Shown here: positions 20,544-29,386 of the stretch, piece after piece
Layout: every line of letters starts with the position of its first letter
Position numbering within the stretch: position 1 is the stretch's first letter
DNA from: Phycisphaerales bacterium
GTDB lineage: Bacteria > Planctomycetota > Phycisphaerae > Phycisphaerales > UBA1924
DNA length: 64,000 bases
Reading direction: 5' to 3'
NCBI GenBank assembly: GCA_020427395.1
Contig: JAGQON010000002.1
Coordinates: 62,001-126,000 of the forward strand
Made by a program: the position numbers and the translations under genes
The notes under the pieces: model-generated
The model's input: the letters and a program-made list of their open reading frames with translations, nothing else
Told to the model about the DNA's origin: nothing
Databases searched by the model: none

Positions 20544-21989
20544 ATGAACGACTGGGTTGATGCCGAGCATCATGTTGAGCGAGCGCACGAGCATTACGAT
20601 GCCGGGCGCTGGGACGAAGCCGAGAACGAGCTTCGCCAGGCGCTATCCCTCAATCCCTACCAGCCCGAGTGGTACTTCAACCTGGGGCTGACCCTCGAAG
20701 CAGCCGGGCGCCACGCCAAGGCGGCCGAGGCGTTCGCCAACTGCTACAAGCTCCACGAAGACAACGATAACCCCGATGCCAACTCGGCCCTGCTCACCGG
20801 CGTCAACCTTGTCCGGGCAATGCAGCCCGAGCGGGCGTTGCCGTGGTTCGACAAGGCCGCAGACGCCGAGCCGATGAATGTGGCCGTCGCGGTGCATCGA
20901 ATCGAGGCCCTCACCGACCTCGGTCGCCACGAAGAAGCCGAAGAGGCCTTTTACCTTGCGCAGCAGATCGACCCCGAGCACGCGGACCTCTACGCCGCGA
21001 TGGCGGACTCGCTGCTCGCATCAAACCACACCGAGCGTGCGGTCTGGTGTCTGCGTGAGGCAGCCCGTCTTGACCCAGAGCTGCCGCGGGTGCAGGCCCG
21101 ACTCGCCAAGGCGTACGCCGCATCCGGACGCATGGAGCGTGCACGCCAGCTCTACCTCCGCGAGCTCCGCGTGGATCCCGGCGACATCGACACCCTGCTG
21201 GACATGGGTGAGTTGCTGCTCGACATGCACCGCTATACCGAAGCGGGTGAAAAGTTCCGACGCGTGCTTGAGCTCGAGGCCGACCAGCCTGATGCCCACT
21301 TCCTGCTCGGCGAGCTCGCCGAGATCGAGGGACGCGTGCCTGACGCGATGGTGCATTACGATGTGGTGCTGCGCCTGGACAAGACTTATTCTCGCGTGCG
21401 ACTCCGCCTGGCTCGCGTGCTCTTCGCACGCAACCGCGAAGAGGACCTGCCGCGCATCCGCGACCTGCTCAAGCAGGAGCACCGCACCATGCGGGCGGAC
21501 ATGGAGCACGACACACAGGTGCACCTGACCTCGGCGATCATCAACGAACGCTGTGAGGACCTTGAGGAACTCGGACGCCTCATGCTCGACGCGGAGATGG
21601 AGCACGAGGCGGTCAAGGTCTACGACGCCATGATCGCGCTCCAGCCCAGCAACCATCGAGCCCACCACGGGCTCAGCGTGGCCCTGCTGCAGTCGGCCCG
21701 CTACGAAGATGGTATTTCTGCGGCCAAGCGGGCTCTCGACTCGCAGCCGCGCTTTGTCCCCGCGATGCACAACCTCGCTTTGGCGTACCTTCGCCAGAGC
21801 CAGTGGATCCGTGCCCGGTATTGGGTGCGTCAGGCATCGCGCGTAGAGCCCGATGACGCATCACTGCGTCGCCTCCGCATCAAGCTCCGTGTGCACTCGG
21901 CCCTCGGCTTTGTCCGTTGGACCGCTCGGCGCGTCGATGCGCTGCTCATGCCGATGCGTGTGCTCTTCATGCGTCCGCGCCGCGGCTGA
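20544..21989 (+). CDS. Tetratricopeptide-repeat protein
   Basis: The 481-residue protein consists of about ten TPR units from near the N terminus to residue ~440. Examples are AENELRQALSLNPYQPEWYF, ARQLYLRELRVDPGDIDTLL and GISAAKRALDSQPRFVPAM, each with the Gly/Ala-8, Ala-20 and Pro-32 pattern. No signal peptide or membrane anchor is present except possibly the hydrophobic, basic C-terminal end. TPR proteins mediate protein-protein interactions; no partner domain is fused. GAGGGAG precedes the ATG at a good distance. It converges on trpB with a 12-nt gap. Confidence 0.85.
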   Translation: MNDWVDAEHHVERAHEHYDAGRWDEAENELRQALSLNPYQPEWYFNLGLTLEAAGRHAKAAEAFANCYKLHEDNDNPDANSALLTGVNLVRAMQPERALPWFDKAADAEPMNVAVAVHRIEALTDLGRHEEAEEAFYLAQQIDPEHADLYAAMADSLLASNHTERAVWCLREAARLDPELPRVQARLAKAYAASGRMERARQLYLRELRVDPGDIDTLLDMGELLLDMHRYTEAGEKFRRVLELEADQPDAHFLLGELAEIEGRVPDAMVHYDVVLRLDKTYSRVRLRLARVLFARNREEDLPRIRDLLKQEHRTMRADMEHDTQVHLTSAIINERCEDLEELGRLMLDAEMEHEAVKVYDAMIALQPSNHRAHHGLSVALLQSARYEDGISAAKRALDSQPRFVPAMHNLALAYLRQSQWIRARYWVRQASRVEPDDASLRRLRIKLRVHSALGFVRWTARRVDALLMPMRVLFMRPRRG

Positions 21990-22001
21990 TCGCCCATCAA
22001 G

Positions 22002-23258
22002 TCAGAGCCGATCGCCCAGCAGTCGCGCAACCTCAGCGACATCCTTGTCACCACGCCCGGAAAGGTTGATGATCAGGTGCTCGTCTTTATGCATCTGCGA
22101 TGCCAGGCGGACACCCATCGCGACCGCGTGAGATGACTCAAGCGCCGGGATGATGCCCTCATCTCGGGCACACCACAGGAACCCCTCGAGCGCTTGCTCG
22201 TCGCTGATCGAAGTGTACTCCACGCGTCCGATGTCTTTCCAATACCCGTGCTCGGGGCCCACACCGGGGTAATCGAGGCCAGCAGAGCACGAGTGCACAT
22301 CGCTGGTCTGACCGCTCTGATCCTGAAGCACATAACTCATCGAACCGTGCAGCACGCCGCGAGCCCCGAAGCTCAACGGGGCAGCATGATCACCCAGGTT
22401 CGACGAACGCCCACCGGCCTCGACACCCACAAGGTGGACTTCACGCTCGTCAACAAACGGGTAGAACATGCCCGCGGCATTCGAGCCGCCGCCGACGCAT
22501 GCGACGACCGTGTTGGGCATGGCACCGATGAAACGCAGCGACTGGGCCTTCGCTTCACGCCCGATGATCGACTGGAAATCACGAACGATCATCGGGAACG
22601 GGTGCGGCCCGACGACCGAGCCGAGGATGTAATGGGTGTGCTCGACCGAGCCCATCCAGTCCCGCATCGCCTCGTTCGTGGCGTCCTTGAGGGTGCGTGA
22701 GCCGTCCTCGACCGGGATGACCTTGGCCCCCAGCATCTTCATGCGGGTGACATTGAGGTTCTGGCGTCGAATGTCCTCGGCCCCCATATACACATCGCAC
22801 TCAAGCCCAAAGTACGCGGCCGCCGTCGCCGTCGCCACGCCGTGCTGCCCAGCGCCGGTCTCAGCAATCACCCGCTTCTTGCCCATCTTTTTGGTGAGCA
22901 GCGCCTGCCCGATGGTGTTGTTGATCTTGTGAGCCCCGGTGTGGGCCAGATCCTCACGCTTAAGCCAGATCGTCGCGCCCTGCTCTTTATCCTCACTCAT
23001 ACCTCGCGCCCGCCGGCTGAGCCCGTAGGCCTGCTGCAGCGGGGTAGGGCGACCAACATAGACCCGGTTGAGCTCACCGAGACGATCCCAGAACTGACGA
23101 TCGCCCTGGACTTTCTCGTAAACCTCTTCGAGCTGTCTGAGCGCCTCGACAAGGGTTTCGGGCACATACACGCCGCCACACTGCCCATACCAGCCTCGTT
23201 CATCTGGAACGGCGCTGATCAGGGTGGGGGGAGTCGAATCGGTGTTGCTGAGCGGCAT
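22002..23258 (-). CDS. trpB: Tryptophan synthase beta chain
   Basis: This PLP enzyme condenses indole with serine. The 418-residue protein has the N-terminal [16 protein letters not shown], the PLP lysine in [14 protein letters not shown], the phosphate-binding [14 protein letters not shown], the catalytic Glu region [17 protein letters not shown] and the C-terminal SGRGDKD, all typical of TrpB1-type enzymes. The ATG at 23258 is chosen because AGAGGA lies 9 nt upstream. TrpA is not adjacent. Upstream on the same strand are the MFS transporter, hydrolase and uridylyltransferase genes, but a ~50-nt gap separates them, so co-transcription is possible rather than certain. Confidence 0.95.
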   Translation of the reverse strand: MPLSNTDSTPPTLISAVPDERGWYGQCGGVYVPETLVEALRQLEEVYEKVQGDRQFWDRLGELNRVYVGRPTPLQQAYGLSRRARGMSEDKEQGATIWLKREDLAHTGAHKINNTIGQALLTKKMGKKRVIAETGAGQHGVATATAAAYFGLECDVYMGAEDIRRQNLNVTRMKMLGAKVIPVEDGSRTLKDATNEAMRDWMGSVEHTHYILGSVVGPHPFPMIVRDFQSIIGREAKAQSLRFIGAMPNTVVACVGGGSNAAGMFYPFVDEREVHLVGVEAGGRSSNLGDHAAPLSFGARGVLHGSMSYVLQDQSGQTSDVHSCSAGLDYPGVGPEHGYWKDIGRVEYTSISDEQALEGFLWCARDEGIIPALESSHAVAMGVRLASQMHKDEHLIINLSGRGDKDVAEVARLLGDRL

Positions 23259-23309
23259 GGCTGAACATCCTCTGCAAAGAACTGACACAGTGTAGGAGCC
23301 GATCGGGAA

Positions 23310-24614
23310 TCAGCGCGACATATCGCGTTCGCCGCGACGGGCTGCCTTGATGCCCTTGATGACACTGACATCCAGAAAAAGGATCAATCCCACGGCGAAG
23401 AACCCCGTGAGCAGCCCAAGCGCGGCCGCATCGCCGACCCACGCCTTGATCTGACCGAAAGCCAGCACGCCGATAGCTCCCGCCAGCTTGTAGGTCATGC
23501 CCCAGAGCCCAAAGAACTCAGCCGTGCGATGCCGGGGGGCAAACATGCCCACAATCGCCCGGCTCGAGGTGCCGATCCCACCAAGCCCGATGCCGATGCC
23601 ATTGCCGATCACCCAGAACATCCACTCCGGCGGGTCTGCCGGAATGAGCAGCTTGACCAGCAGCAGCGCGAGACAACTGCCGATCCAGATGCTCAGGAAG
23701 ACGATAATTGTGGCGCGAACCCCGATCCGATCCTGGTACTTGGCGACGAGGATCGCCGTGATCCCAGCACTGACGGTGAGTTGGAGTGAGAACAGGATCA
23801 GACGCGGCCCTTCGATCCCGAAATCAGACGCAAGGATCGCGGCGAAGGCGATCATGGTTTGCACGCCGAAGCCGTACACGAGGAACGAGATCAAGAACCG
23901 GGTGAGCTCTCGGTACTGCGAGGCGTGCCGGAGTGTGTCCTTGACCCGCTTGAGGGCGCTCCGATCATCGGGTGGGCGGTTTGTCGGATGCTCGGGTTCG
24001 CGGAGATAGAGCGCGGCGGGGATGACGCCGATCCCGAACCAGATCGCGGCGATGATGAAGAACGGACGCCAGTGGGCCGATGTGTCCCAACCGGCGAACT
24101 TGGCGAGCAGGGCCACCACAACCAGCAGCAGCAGCCCGCCGATATAGCCCATGGTCCAGCCGATCGCGGACACACGCCCGATTGTGCGTGTGGTTGAGAG
24201 CCCCGGCAGAAAACTCGCCAGTAGGTTCTCGCCCAGTTGGTACAGGATGTTCGCCGGGACAAAGAGCAGCAGGGCCCACCAGCCCCATCCCGGCGCGACA
24301 AGGGCCAGCAGCCCGGTCAGCACCACGCACCCTGAGCCGGTGATCATCAGCATCGACTTGCGGCAGGACCGGGCATCGGCGAACGCGCCCAGAAATGGCG
24401 ACAACGCGACGACCAGCAGCAGCGCCACCGACACGCCCGCGGACCAGAGGGCATCGCCGCGCTGCGAGTCACCGACCGCGACCTCTTTGAAGTAGATCGG
24501 GAAGAGCAGCGTGATGATCAGCAGCGTGAAGGACTGGTTCGCCAGGTCGAACATGCCCCATGCCCAGACTTCGCGTGGGTTGGGCAGTGATCGGAATGGC
24601 GGCGGCCATCGCAT
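23310..24614 (-). CDS. MFS transporter, UMF1/Atg22-like family
   Basis: The 434-residue inner-membrane protein has about 12 hydrophobic helices. The family mark is the N-terminal VWAWGMFDLANQSFTLLI, which matches the WxxYDxANSAF motif of the UMF1/Atg22 branch of the major facilitator superfamily. Basic cytoplasmic loops and a short Arg-rich C terminus are visible. Vacuolar Atg22 exports amino acids; bacterial members have no assigned substrate, so none is proposed. It begins 5 nt after the stop of the alpha/beta-hydrolase gene, indicating a shared transcript uap-hydrolase-MFS. Confidence 0.85.
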   Translation of the reverse strand: MRWPPPFRSLPNPREVWAWGMFDLANQSFTLLIITLLFPIYFKEVAVGDSQRGDALWSAGVSVALLLVVALSPFLGAFADARSCRKSMLMITGSGCVVLTGLLALVAPGWGWWALLLFVPANILYQLGENLLASFLPGLSTTRTIGRVSAIGWTMGYIGGLLLLVVVALLAKFAGWDTSAHWRPFFIIAAIWFGIGVIPAALYLREPEHPTNRPPDDRSALKRVKDTLRHASQYRELTRFLISFLVYGFGVQTMIAFAAILASDFGIEGPRLILFSLQLTVSAGITAILVAKYQDRIGVRATIIVFLSIWIGSCLALLLVKLLIPADPPEWMFWVIGNGIGIGLGGIGTSSRAIVGMFAPRHRTAEFFGLWGMTYKLAGAIGVLAFGQIKAWVGDAAALGLLTGFFAVGLILFLDVSVIKGIKAARRGERDMSR

Positions 24615-24619
24615 GGTGC

Positions 24620-25438
24620 TCAGTCTACACCGGCCACGCGTTTGATGAACTCAAGCTGAAGGTTCTTCGCGTCGTTGGCATACCGCCCGAACCCGGCGTG
24701 CTCCTGTGGTGCGCCGGTTTCGCTGAAGGTATGCAGCTCGACAAGCGTCGGGTCTGCTCCGCGAGACTCGTAGTGCGCACGCAGGGCATCGAGGAACAGC
24801 CGCTGCCCCACGATCGGGACCATCTCGTCGCCCATGTTGTGAAGGGCCAGCAACGGGATGGGCTCGAAGCCGTCCAGGTTCTGCATCGGGTCCAGACGCG
24901 CCACGCTCGCCGGGGCATGTTTCACGGGCCACGGCCGACCATGCATACCCGGGGGTGGGTCGTACAGGTGCCTGAGATTGCCCGTCGTGCCCTCGACGCA
25001 GGCCCCAATGAACGGGTGCGGGAGGCACAACCGGCTGAGCGTGACCATGCCACCCGCCGACATGCCACCGATGAGCAGCCGGGACATATCAAACACACCA
25101 AGCTCACGAACGGACGCCAGTACACCGTCGATCTCCTCACGCATCTGCGCGATCAGATCAAGCGTCTTCGCTGGGCCCTGGTATGACACCTCGTAGCGGT
25201 CTCCGTGACCCGGCAGATCGAGCGCGATGGCACCGATGCCAGCGCGGACCCACCGCAGGTACCGCCCCGGATCGAGTTCCTTGTTCACGCTCCGCCCGTG
25301 CATCCAGAGCACCGCGGGGACCTGTGTGCCACCATCCCAATCTGGGTGGGCGACCAACGCGGGCACATCATCGCCCAGCCGCATCTCGCGCGAGCGTTCC
25401 TGCAGCGATTTGGGGAGTTGGGCGAATCGAGGGTCCAT
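24620..25438 (-). CDS. Alpha/beta-hydrolase family protein
   Basis: The 272-residue protein has the alpha/beta-hydrolase fold: oxyanion-hole LWMHGRS, nucleophile elbow GGMSAGG with the catalytic Ser, a candidate acid Asp in NMGDEMVP, and a candidate His in PQEHAGFG. The strand IGAIALDLPGHGDRY is typical of esterases and dienelactone-hydrolase-like enzymes. No signal peptide is present, so it should be cytoplasmic. Substrate is not deducible. It sits 2 nt after the uridylyltransferase stop and 5 nt before the MFS start, in the middle of a tight three-gene operon. Confidence 0.85.
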   Translation of the reverse strand: MDPRFAQLPKSLQERSREMRLGDDVPALVAHPDWDGGTQVPAVLWMHGRSVNKELDPGRYLRWVRAGIGAIALDLPGHGDRYEVSYQGPAKTLDLIAQMREEIDGVLASVRELGVFDMSRLLIGGMSAGGMVTLSRLCLPHPFIGACVEGTTGNLRHLYDPPPGMHGRPWPVKHAPASVARLDPMQNLDGFEPIPLLALHNMGDEMVPIVGQRLFLDALRAHYESRGADPTLVELHTFSETGAPQEHAGFGRYANDAKNLQLEFIKRVAGVD

Positions 25439-25440
25439 GC

Positions 25441-26886
25441 TCAGAGCACCACGATCGATCCTGGCTCGATCGACACGGGCAGTTCCTTGCCAGCGAGCTC
25501 ATCCGCACAGGTCGCTGTGAGCGGAGAGATCTCAATCGTCGCGTTCACGCTCCCATCTTGGTTCCAAGGAACTTGAGTGCCATTGGCCTCAAGCCAGCGA
25601 GCCGCCCGCTGTGACTGGAGCTGCTTGGACGACACGATCGAATCGGTCCCCGTCGCGTTCTTCACCGGTGCGAACTCCTCGACCCGGTCCGTCTCGACCA
25701 CGATCGATCGACCCGCAATCGGGATGCCATCGAACACGAACTTCTCAAGCTTGACGGCGTTGTTGGAGCTGGGCTCGACAGGACGCCCGGTTGAGAGATC
25801 GAAGTAAGGGACCTTTTTGATCGCTCGGTGATATGGCAGGGCGGCGCTCTTGTCGTTGATGATCCGATCGATGAACGCGACGCTGATCGCGTGGATCGCG
25901 ATCGACCCAGCATTGAATGAGAGCCGCCCGCCGGCCTCGGTCCGTTTCGCCAGCGACTCATCGAGATCGGAATACTCAATGATCTCGGTCCGCCCGTCCA
26001 CGCTGCAGAAGACGCCGACCTTCTCGTCCCAACTCGCCTTGGCGACCATCTTGGAACTGAACTCACCCGAGCTATCGGGTGCAGTGGCGTGCAGCCCGAG
26101 GAAGACCTGATCGACGACCCGAGCGTGTGGGTTGTCAACCTGGAAGTACGAGACATGCTCGATGCCCCTGGCCTGCATGTCGCCAAGTGCGCCAGAAACA
26201 TGCAGCGCCTTGAACGAGCCGCCGTGCCCGTCCGGGTTCGTGGCCAGGTGCATCGGATCGCTCATGAGCATCTCGCCGCTCTTCGCATCGAGGCTGGGCA
26301 TCACACCCTGATTGAAGAACATGATTTGATCACGCTTGAGACCGAAACAGTCATGTGCCTCAAAGAACGACACCGTCGCATCGTGATTGAGCGGCGAGGT
26401 CATGATGTACCACGGGATCTCGCAGTCGTGCTTGATCTCGTTCGCGCGGATCGACTCGGCAAACAACTGAAACAGCGGCTTATCCTTGACACACGATGTC
26501 GGGTAGCAGCCCTTGGGACCCTCGTATCCAAGCCGGCTGCCCTGCCCACCCGCGACGGTGAAGCACGCGACCTTGCCCTCGCGGATCAACCGCTCACCGG
26601 CGTTGCGATATTGAGCAGCATCCCAGCCACCCGTTGGGCCCGTGCCATCGAGCGCGTAATACGGTGCGGGTTCGATGGATGCCGGTGGGGGAGTCGCGGC
26701 TGGGTTCGTGATGTAGCGTTCGATCAGGTCGTTGAGCTCATCGAGATCGATGGCCTCGATCTGCGATGCAAGATTCTCCCGTGCAGACTGCGGCGTGACA
26801 CCGCGGAGGTACTGCGCGAGATGCCCTTGCCCGCACTGCTCCAGCTTCTTGCACAGCTCTTCGATCGGGGTTTGCAGCTCGGGCAT
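25441..26886 (-). CDS. UAP1-like UDP-sugar pyrophosphorylase (eukaryote-type uridylyltransferase)
   Basis: The 481-residue protein resembles eukaryotic UDP-N-acetylglucosamine pyrophosphorylase rather than bacterial GlmU. It has the nucleotide loop VAGGQGSRLGYEGPKGCYP, the segment IMTSPLNHDATVSFFEAHD, the central FNQGVMPSLD, and ISYFQVDNPHARV-type metal/sugar region (here VSYFQVDNPHA). The GNAGSI-like stretch FNAGSIAIHAISVAFID follows. Such enzymes form UDP-GlcNAc, UDP-GalNAc or UDP-Glc from UTP and the sugar-1-phosphate; specificity cannot be read from sequence alone. GGAG precedes the ATG. It is first in the operon with the hydrolase and MFS genes and is divergent from rpe. Confidence 0.88.
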   Translation of the reverse strand: MPELQTPIEELCKKLEQCGQGHLAQYLRGVTPQSARENLASQIEAIDLDELNDLIERYITNPAATPPPASIEPAPYYALDGTGPTGGWDAAQYRNAGERLIREGKVACFTVAGGQGSRLGYEGPKGCYPTSCVKDKPLFQLFAESIRANEIKHDCEIPWYIMTSPLNHDATVSFFEAHDCFGLKRDQIMFFNQGVMPSLDAKSGEMLMSDPMHLATNPDGHGGSFKALHVSGALGDMQARGIEHVSYFQVDNPHARVVDQVFLGLHATAPDSSGEFSSKMVAKASWDEKVGVFCSVDGRTEIIEYSDLDESLAKRTEAGGRLSFNAGSIAIHAISVAFIDRIINDKSAALPYHRAIKKVPYFDLSTGRPVEPSSNNAVKLEKFVFDGIPIAGRSIVVETDRVEEFAPVKNATGTDSIVSSKQLQSQRAARWLEANGTQVPWNQDGSVNATIEISPLTATCADELAGKELPVSIEPGSIVVL

Positions 26887-26955
26887 ATGGGCGAATCTCC
26901 TCGTTCTGTGTGTCTTTTACCGCTTCATCCTACGGCCATCCAACCCACCCGGCAC

Positions 26956-26961
26956 TACACT
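26956..26961 (+). promoter_or_regulatory. Candidate -10 element at rpe
   Basis: TACACT ends 6 nt before the rpe ATG, with no SD between them. Confidence 0.35.
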
Positions 26962-26966
26962 CGGGC

Positions 26967-27665
26967 ATGCTCGATCCATTTACTGCCCATCTCACGAGAC
27001 CGCTCATAGCTCCCTCGATCCTGGCCGCCGACTTCGCGAATTTGGGGCGGGATTGCCAGGACGCGATGAAGGCCGGGGCTGACCTGCTGCATGTGGACAT
27101 CATGGACGGCCACTTCGTGCCAAACCTGTCCATGGGGCCAGCGATCTGCGGCGCGTGCCGTGCCGCGTGCCCCGACGCCTATCTCGATGTGCACCTGATG
27201 GTGAGTGATCCGCAGTTCTTTTTTCGACCATTCGCAGACAACGGTGCCAACGCCATCAGCTTCCACATCGAGGTTATGGAGTCCGAGCGGCACGCTCGCA
27301 CACTCGCTCAGGAAGTCCGCGATCTGGGCTGCAGCCCAGGGATCGTGATCAATCCGCCAACCGACATCCGCATCATGCTCCCGGTGATCGACGCGTTCGA
27401 TCTTGTGCTGGTGATGAGCGTCAACCCCGGCTTCGGTGGTCAGGCGTTTATCCCCGAGGTGCTCGACAAGTGCCGCCTCATCCGCGAACGGCTCCGCCCG
27501 GAACAGCGTCTGGAAATTGATGGCGGGATCAACCCCCAGACCGCCCTCGAAGCGATCGATGCCGGCGTTGATTTGCTCGTCGCCGGTTCGTCGGTGTTCG
27601 GCAAGCCCCGGCCGCAGTGGGGTGAGATAATTGAATCGCTCCGTGGTCCGAAAACGCACGCATAA
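26967..27665 (+). CDS. rpe: Ribulose-phosphate 3-epimerase
   Basis: This TIM-barrel enzyme interconverts ribulose-5-phosphate and xylulose-5-phosphate in the pentose phosphate pathway. Family motifs are complete: APSILAADFANLG, the metal-site LLHVDIMDGHFVPNLS, DVHLMV, FHIEV, VMSVNPGFGGQAFIPEVL, and the C-terminal EIDGGINPQTA with the phosphate-binding AGSSVFG. At 232 residues it is close to the usual length. The ATG at 26967 is chosen over an upstream in-frame start because conserved sequence begins about 12 residues later and a -10-like TACACT is correctly placed. It is divergent from the UAP1-like gene, with 80 nt between starts. Confidence 0.95.
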   Translation: MLDPFTAHLTRPLIAPSILAADFANLGRDCQDAMKAGADLLHVDIMDGHFVPNLSMGPAICGACRAACPDAYLDVHLMVSDPQFFFRPFADNGANAISFHIEVMESERHARTLAQEVRDLGCSPGIVINPPTDIRIMLPVIDAFDLVLVMSVNPGFGGQAFIPEVLDKCRLIRERLRPEQRLEIDGGINPQTALEAIDAGVDLLVAGSSVFGKPRPQWGEIIESLRGPKTHA

Positions 27666-27832
27666 CCTGTTGTATTCCAGTCAGATGCCGAACAAGTGGC
27701 CCGTAACTTTCTGGGAAAGGGCATTCGACGGCGTAACTTGCTACACTTTTGCTTCAACGGCCAACAGGCCGATGACCTTGAGTGTGCCTCGAACCGTGTG
27801 AGTTGAGGCGTGCTCATCAGGAGTCGTTGCGT

Positions 27833-28459
27833 ATGAGTAAGCCCATGGGCTACACGATCACCCTGCTCCGTGCAGGCGGGACATCCTGGGACGAAGAGAA
27901 TCGCCTCATCGGTCAGACCGATCTGGCGATGACCGAGCAGGGCAGCGATTCGGTGGCCAAGGCCATCCATGAGGGCTCATTTGAGCACCCGTTCGGCGTC
28001 ATCCTTGTCTCCGATGAAGAAGCAGCAAGCGCGACCGCCAGCATGCTCCCGCGCGGCTCTGAGACCAAGGTCAGGACCATCCCCGAACTGAGCAATATCG
28101 GGCTGGGATTGTGGGAGGGCGTGCTCTCTAAGGACCTCGAAGAGCGGAACCCAAGCACATACGCCCAGTGGCGCGATCATCCAGAGCGGATCGCACCGCC
28201 GGAGGGCGAATCGCTCCAGGATGCCCAGGAACGCCTGATCAACGCGATCGCCAAGGCCTTGGGCAAGTGCAAAGGTGCGAACCCAAACATCGCCATCGTG
28301 CTTCGCCCGCTCGCGTGGGCCACGATCCGCTGCTGGCTTACAGGCGACAAAATCTGCTCGTTCTGGGAGCAGCTCGAAGCACCGATCAGCGTCGAACGCT
28401 TCGATCTGCCGAAATCCAAGCTCATCGAGTCCAAACAAAGTTCTCGTGCAAGCGCCTAA
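27833..28459 (+). CDS. Histidine-phosphatase-fold protein lacking both catalytic histidines
   Basis: The 208-residue protein aligns by eye to the phosphoglycerate-mutase/histidine-phosphatase superfamily: an N-terminal YTITLLRAGGTSWDEENRL, GQTDLAMTEQG, the GLWEG glutamate region, WRDHPERIAPPEGES and a C-terminal strand. The RHG motif reads R13-A14-G15, so the phospho-accepting His is Ala. The second catalytic His (normally in a SHGG-like turn) is replaced in VLRPLAWATIRCWL. A pseudoenzyme with retained fold is predicted, perhaps a regulator or ligand-binding protein. GGAG lies 10 nt upstream of the ATG. It is followed 54 nt later by accD on the same strand. Confidence 0.7.
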   Translation: MSKPMGYTITLLRAGGTSWDEENRLIGQTDLAMTEQGSDSVAKAIHEGSFEHPFGVILVSDEEAASATASMLPRGSETKVRTIPELSNIGLGLWEGVLSKDLEERNPSTYAQWRDHPERIAPPEGESLQDAQERLINAIAKALGKCKGANPNIAIVLRPLAWATIRCWLTGDKICSFWEQLEAPISVERFDLPKSKLIESKQSSRASA

Positions 28460-28513
28460 ACTGTTGCACGCAAAGATGCGTACAGGCCGATGCGTCCACT
28501 GAAGGGAACATCC

Positions 28514-29356
28514 ATGTCTCAGACCGCGACACGCAACTGGAACGAGCTCAAGCAGGATGGCCGGCGCTCGGTCCCCGAGGGGCTCTGGATGCGGTGCCCG
28601 TCCTGCGCCGGAATGATCTATCGGCGTCAGATGGAATCCAACCTGCATGTCTGCCCCGAGTGTGAGCACCACTTCCGCATCTCGGCCAGGCAACGGATTG
28701 AGCAGCTCGCGGACCCCGACACCTTCGTGCCTTTATTCACCGAGCTCCGCGCCAAGGACCCGCTGAACTTCACCGATCTCAAGTCCTATCCCGAGCGCAT
28801 CAAGCGTGAGCAGATCAAGACCGGTGAGACCGAGGGTTGCCAGGCGGGCAAGTGCTTCATCAAGGGCCGCCCTGCGGTGCTCGCCTGCCTCGATCTGACA
28901 TTCATGATGGGCTCGATGGGATCGGTCGTGGGCGAAAAGCTCACCCGCGCAATCGAGCTGGCCACAAAGGAAAACCTGCCCGTCATCATCGTCTCCTGCT
29001 CTGGCGGTGCCCGCATGCAGGAGGCCGCGCTGAGCCTGATGCAGATGGCCAAAACCTCGGCCGCCCTCGCACGCCACGACGATGCCGGCGGGCTCTTCAT
29101 CTCAGTGATGACCGACCCGACCACAGGCGGTGTCACCGCGTCCTTCGCGATGCTCGGCGACTTCAATCTCGCCGAGCCCAAGGCCCTCATCGGATTCGCC
29201 GGCCCGCGTGTCATCAAGCAGACCATCCGCCAGGACCTGCCCGAGGGGTTCCAGCGGTCTGAGTTCCTGCGTGAGCGGGGCATGATCGACCGGGTCGTGC
29301 ACCGTCACGAACTCCGATCGGAGCTGGCGCGTTTGATCGACTACGCAGGCAAGTAA
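28514..29356 (+). CDS. accD: Acetyl-CoA carboxylase carboxyltransferase subunit beta
   Basis: AccD transfers carboxyl from biotin to acetyl-CoA to make malonyl-CoA, with AccA as partner (not in the window). The N-terminal zinc ribbon (CPSC, CPEC) is present, then the crotonase-fold region with GSMGSVVGEKLTRAIELA, SCSGGARMQEAALSLMQMAK, TDPTTGGVTASFAMLGD and GFAGPRVI. The 280 residues are normal for the family. The ATG at 28514 is chosen because GAAGGG sits 7 nt upstream. It is followed 30 nt later by lnt, suggesting one transcript with the pseudo-phosphatase gene upstream. Confidence 0.96.
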   Translation: MSQTATRNWNELKQDGRRSVPEGLWMRCPSCAGMIYRRQMESNLHVCPECEHHFRISARQRIEQLADPDTFVPLFTELRAKDPLNFTDLKSYPERIKREQIKTGETEGCQAGKCFIKGRPAVLACLDLTFMMGSMGSVVGEKLTRAIELATKENLPVIIVSCSGGARMQEAALSLMQMAKTSAALARHDDAGGLFISVMTDPTTGGVTASFAMLGDFNLAEPKALIGFAGPRVIKQTIRQDLPEGFQRSEFLRERGMIDRVVHRHELRSELARLIDYAGK

Positions 29357-29386
29357 GAGCCGCGTACGACAGGCGCGAACTGAAGC

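Noticed and set aside
24620..24630. TAGACT hexamer 8 nt before the MFS start as a promoter
   Set aside because: It is formed by the last two codons and stop region of the hydrolase gene inside a tight operon; likely coincidental, and a reminder that the leaderless pattern has some background.
27685..27801. 38-codon ORF between rpe and the pseudo-phosphatase gene
   Set aside because: Too short, no SD, no recognisable features.
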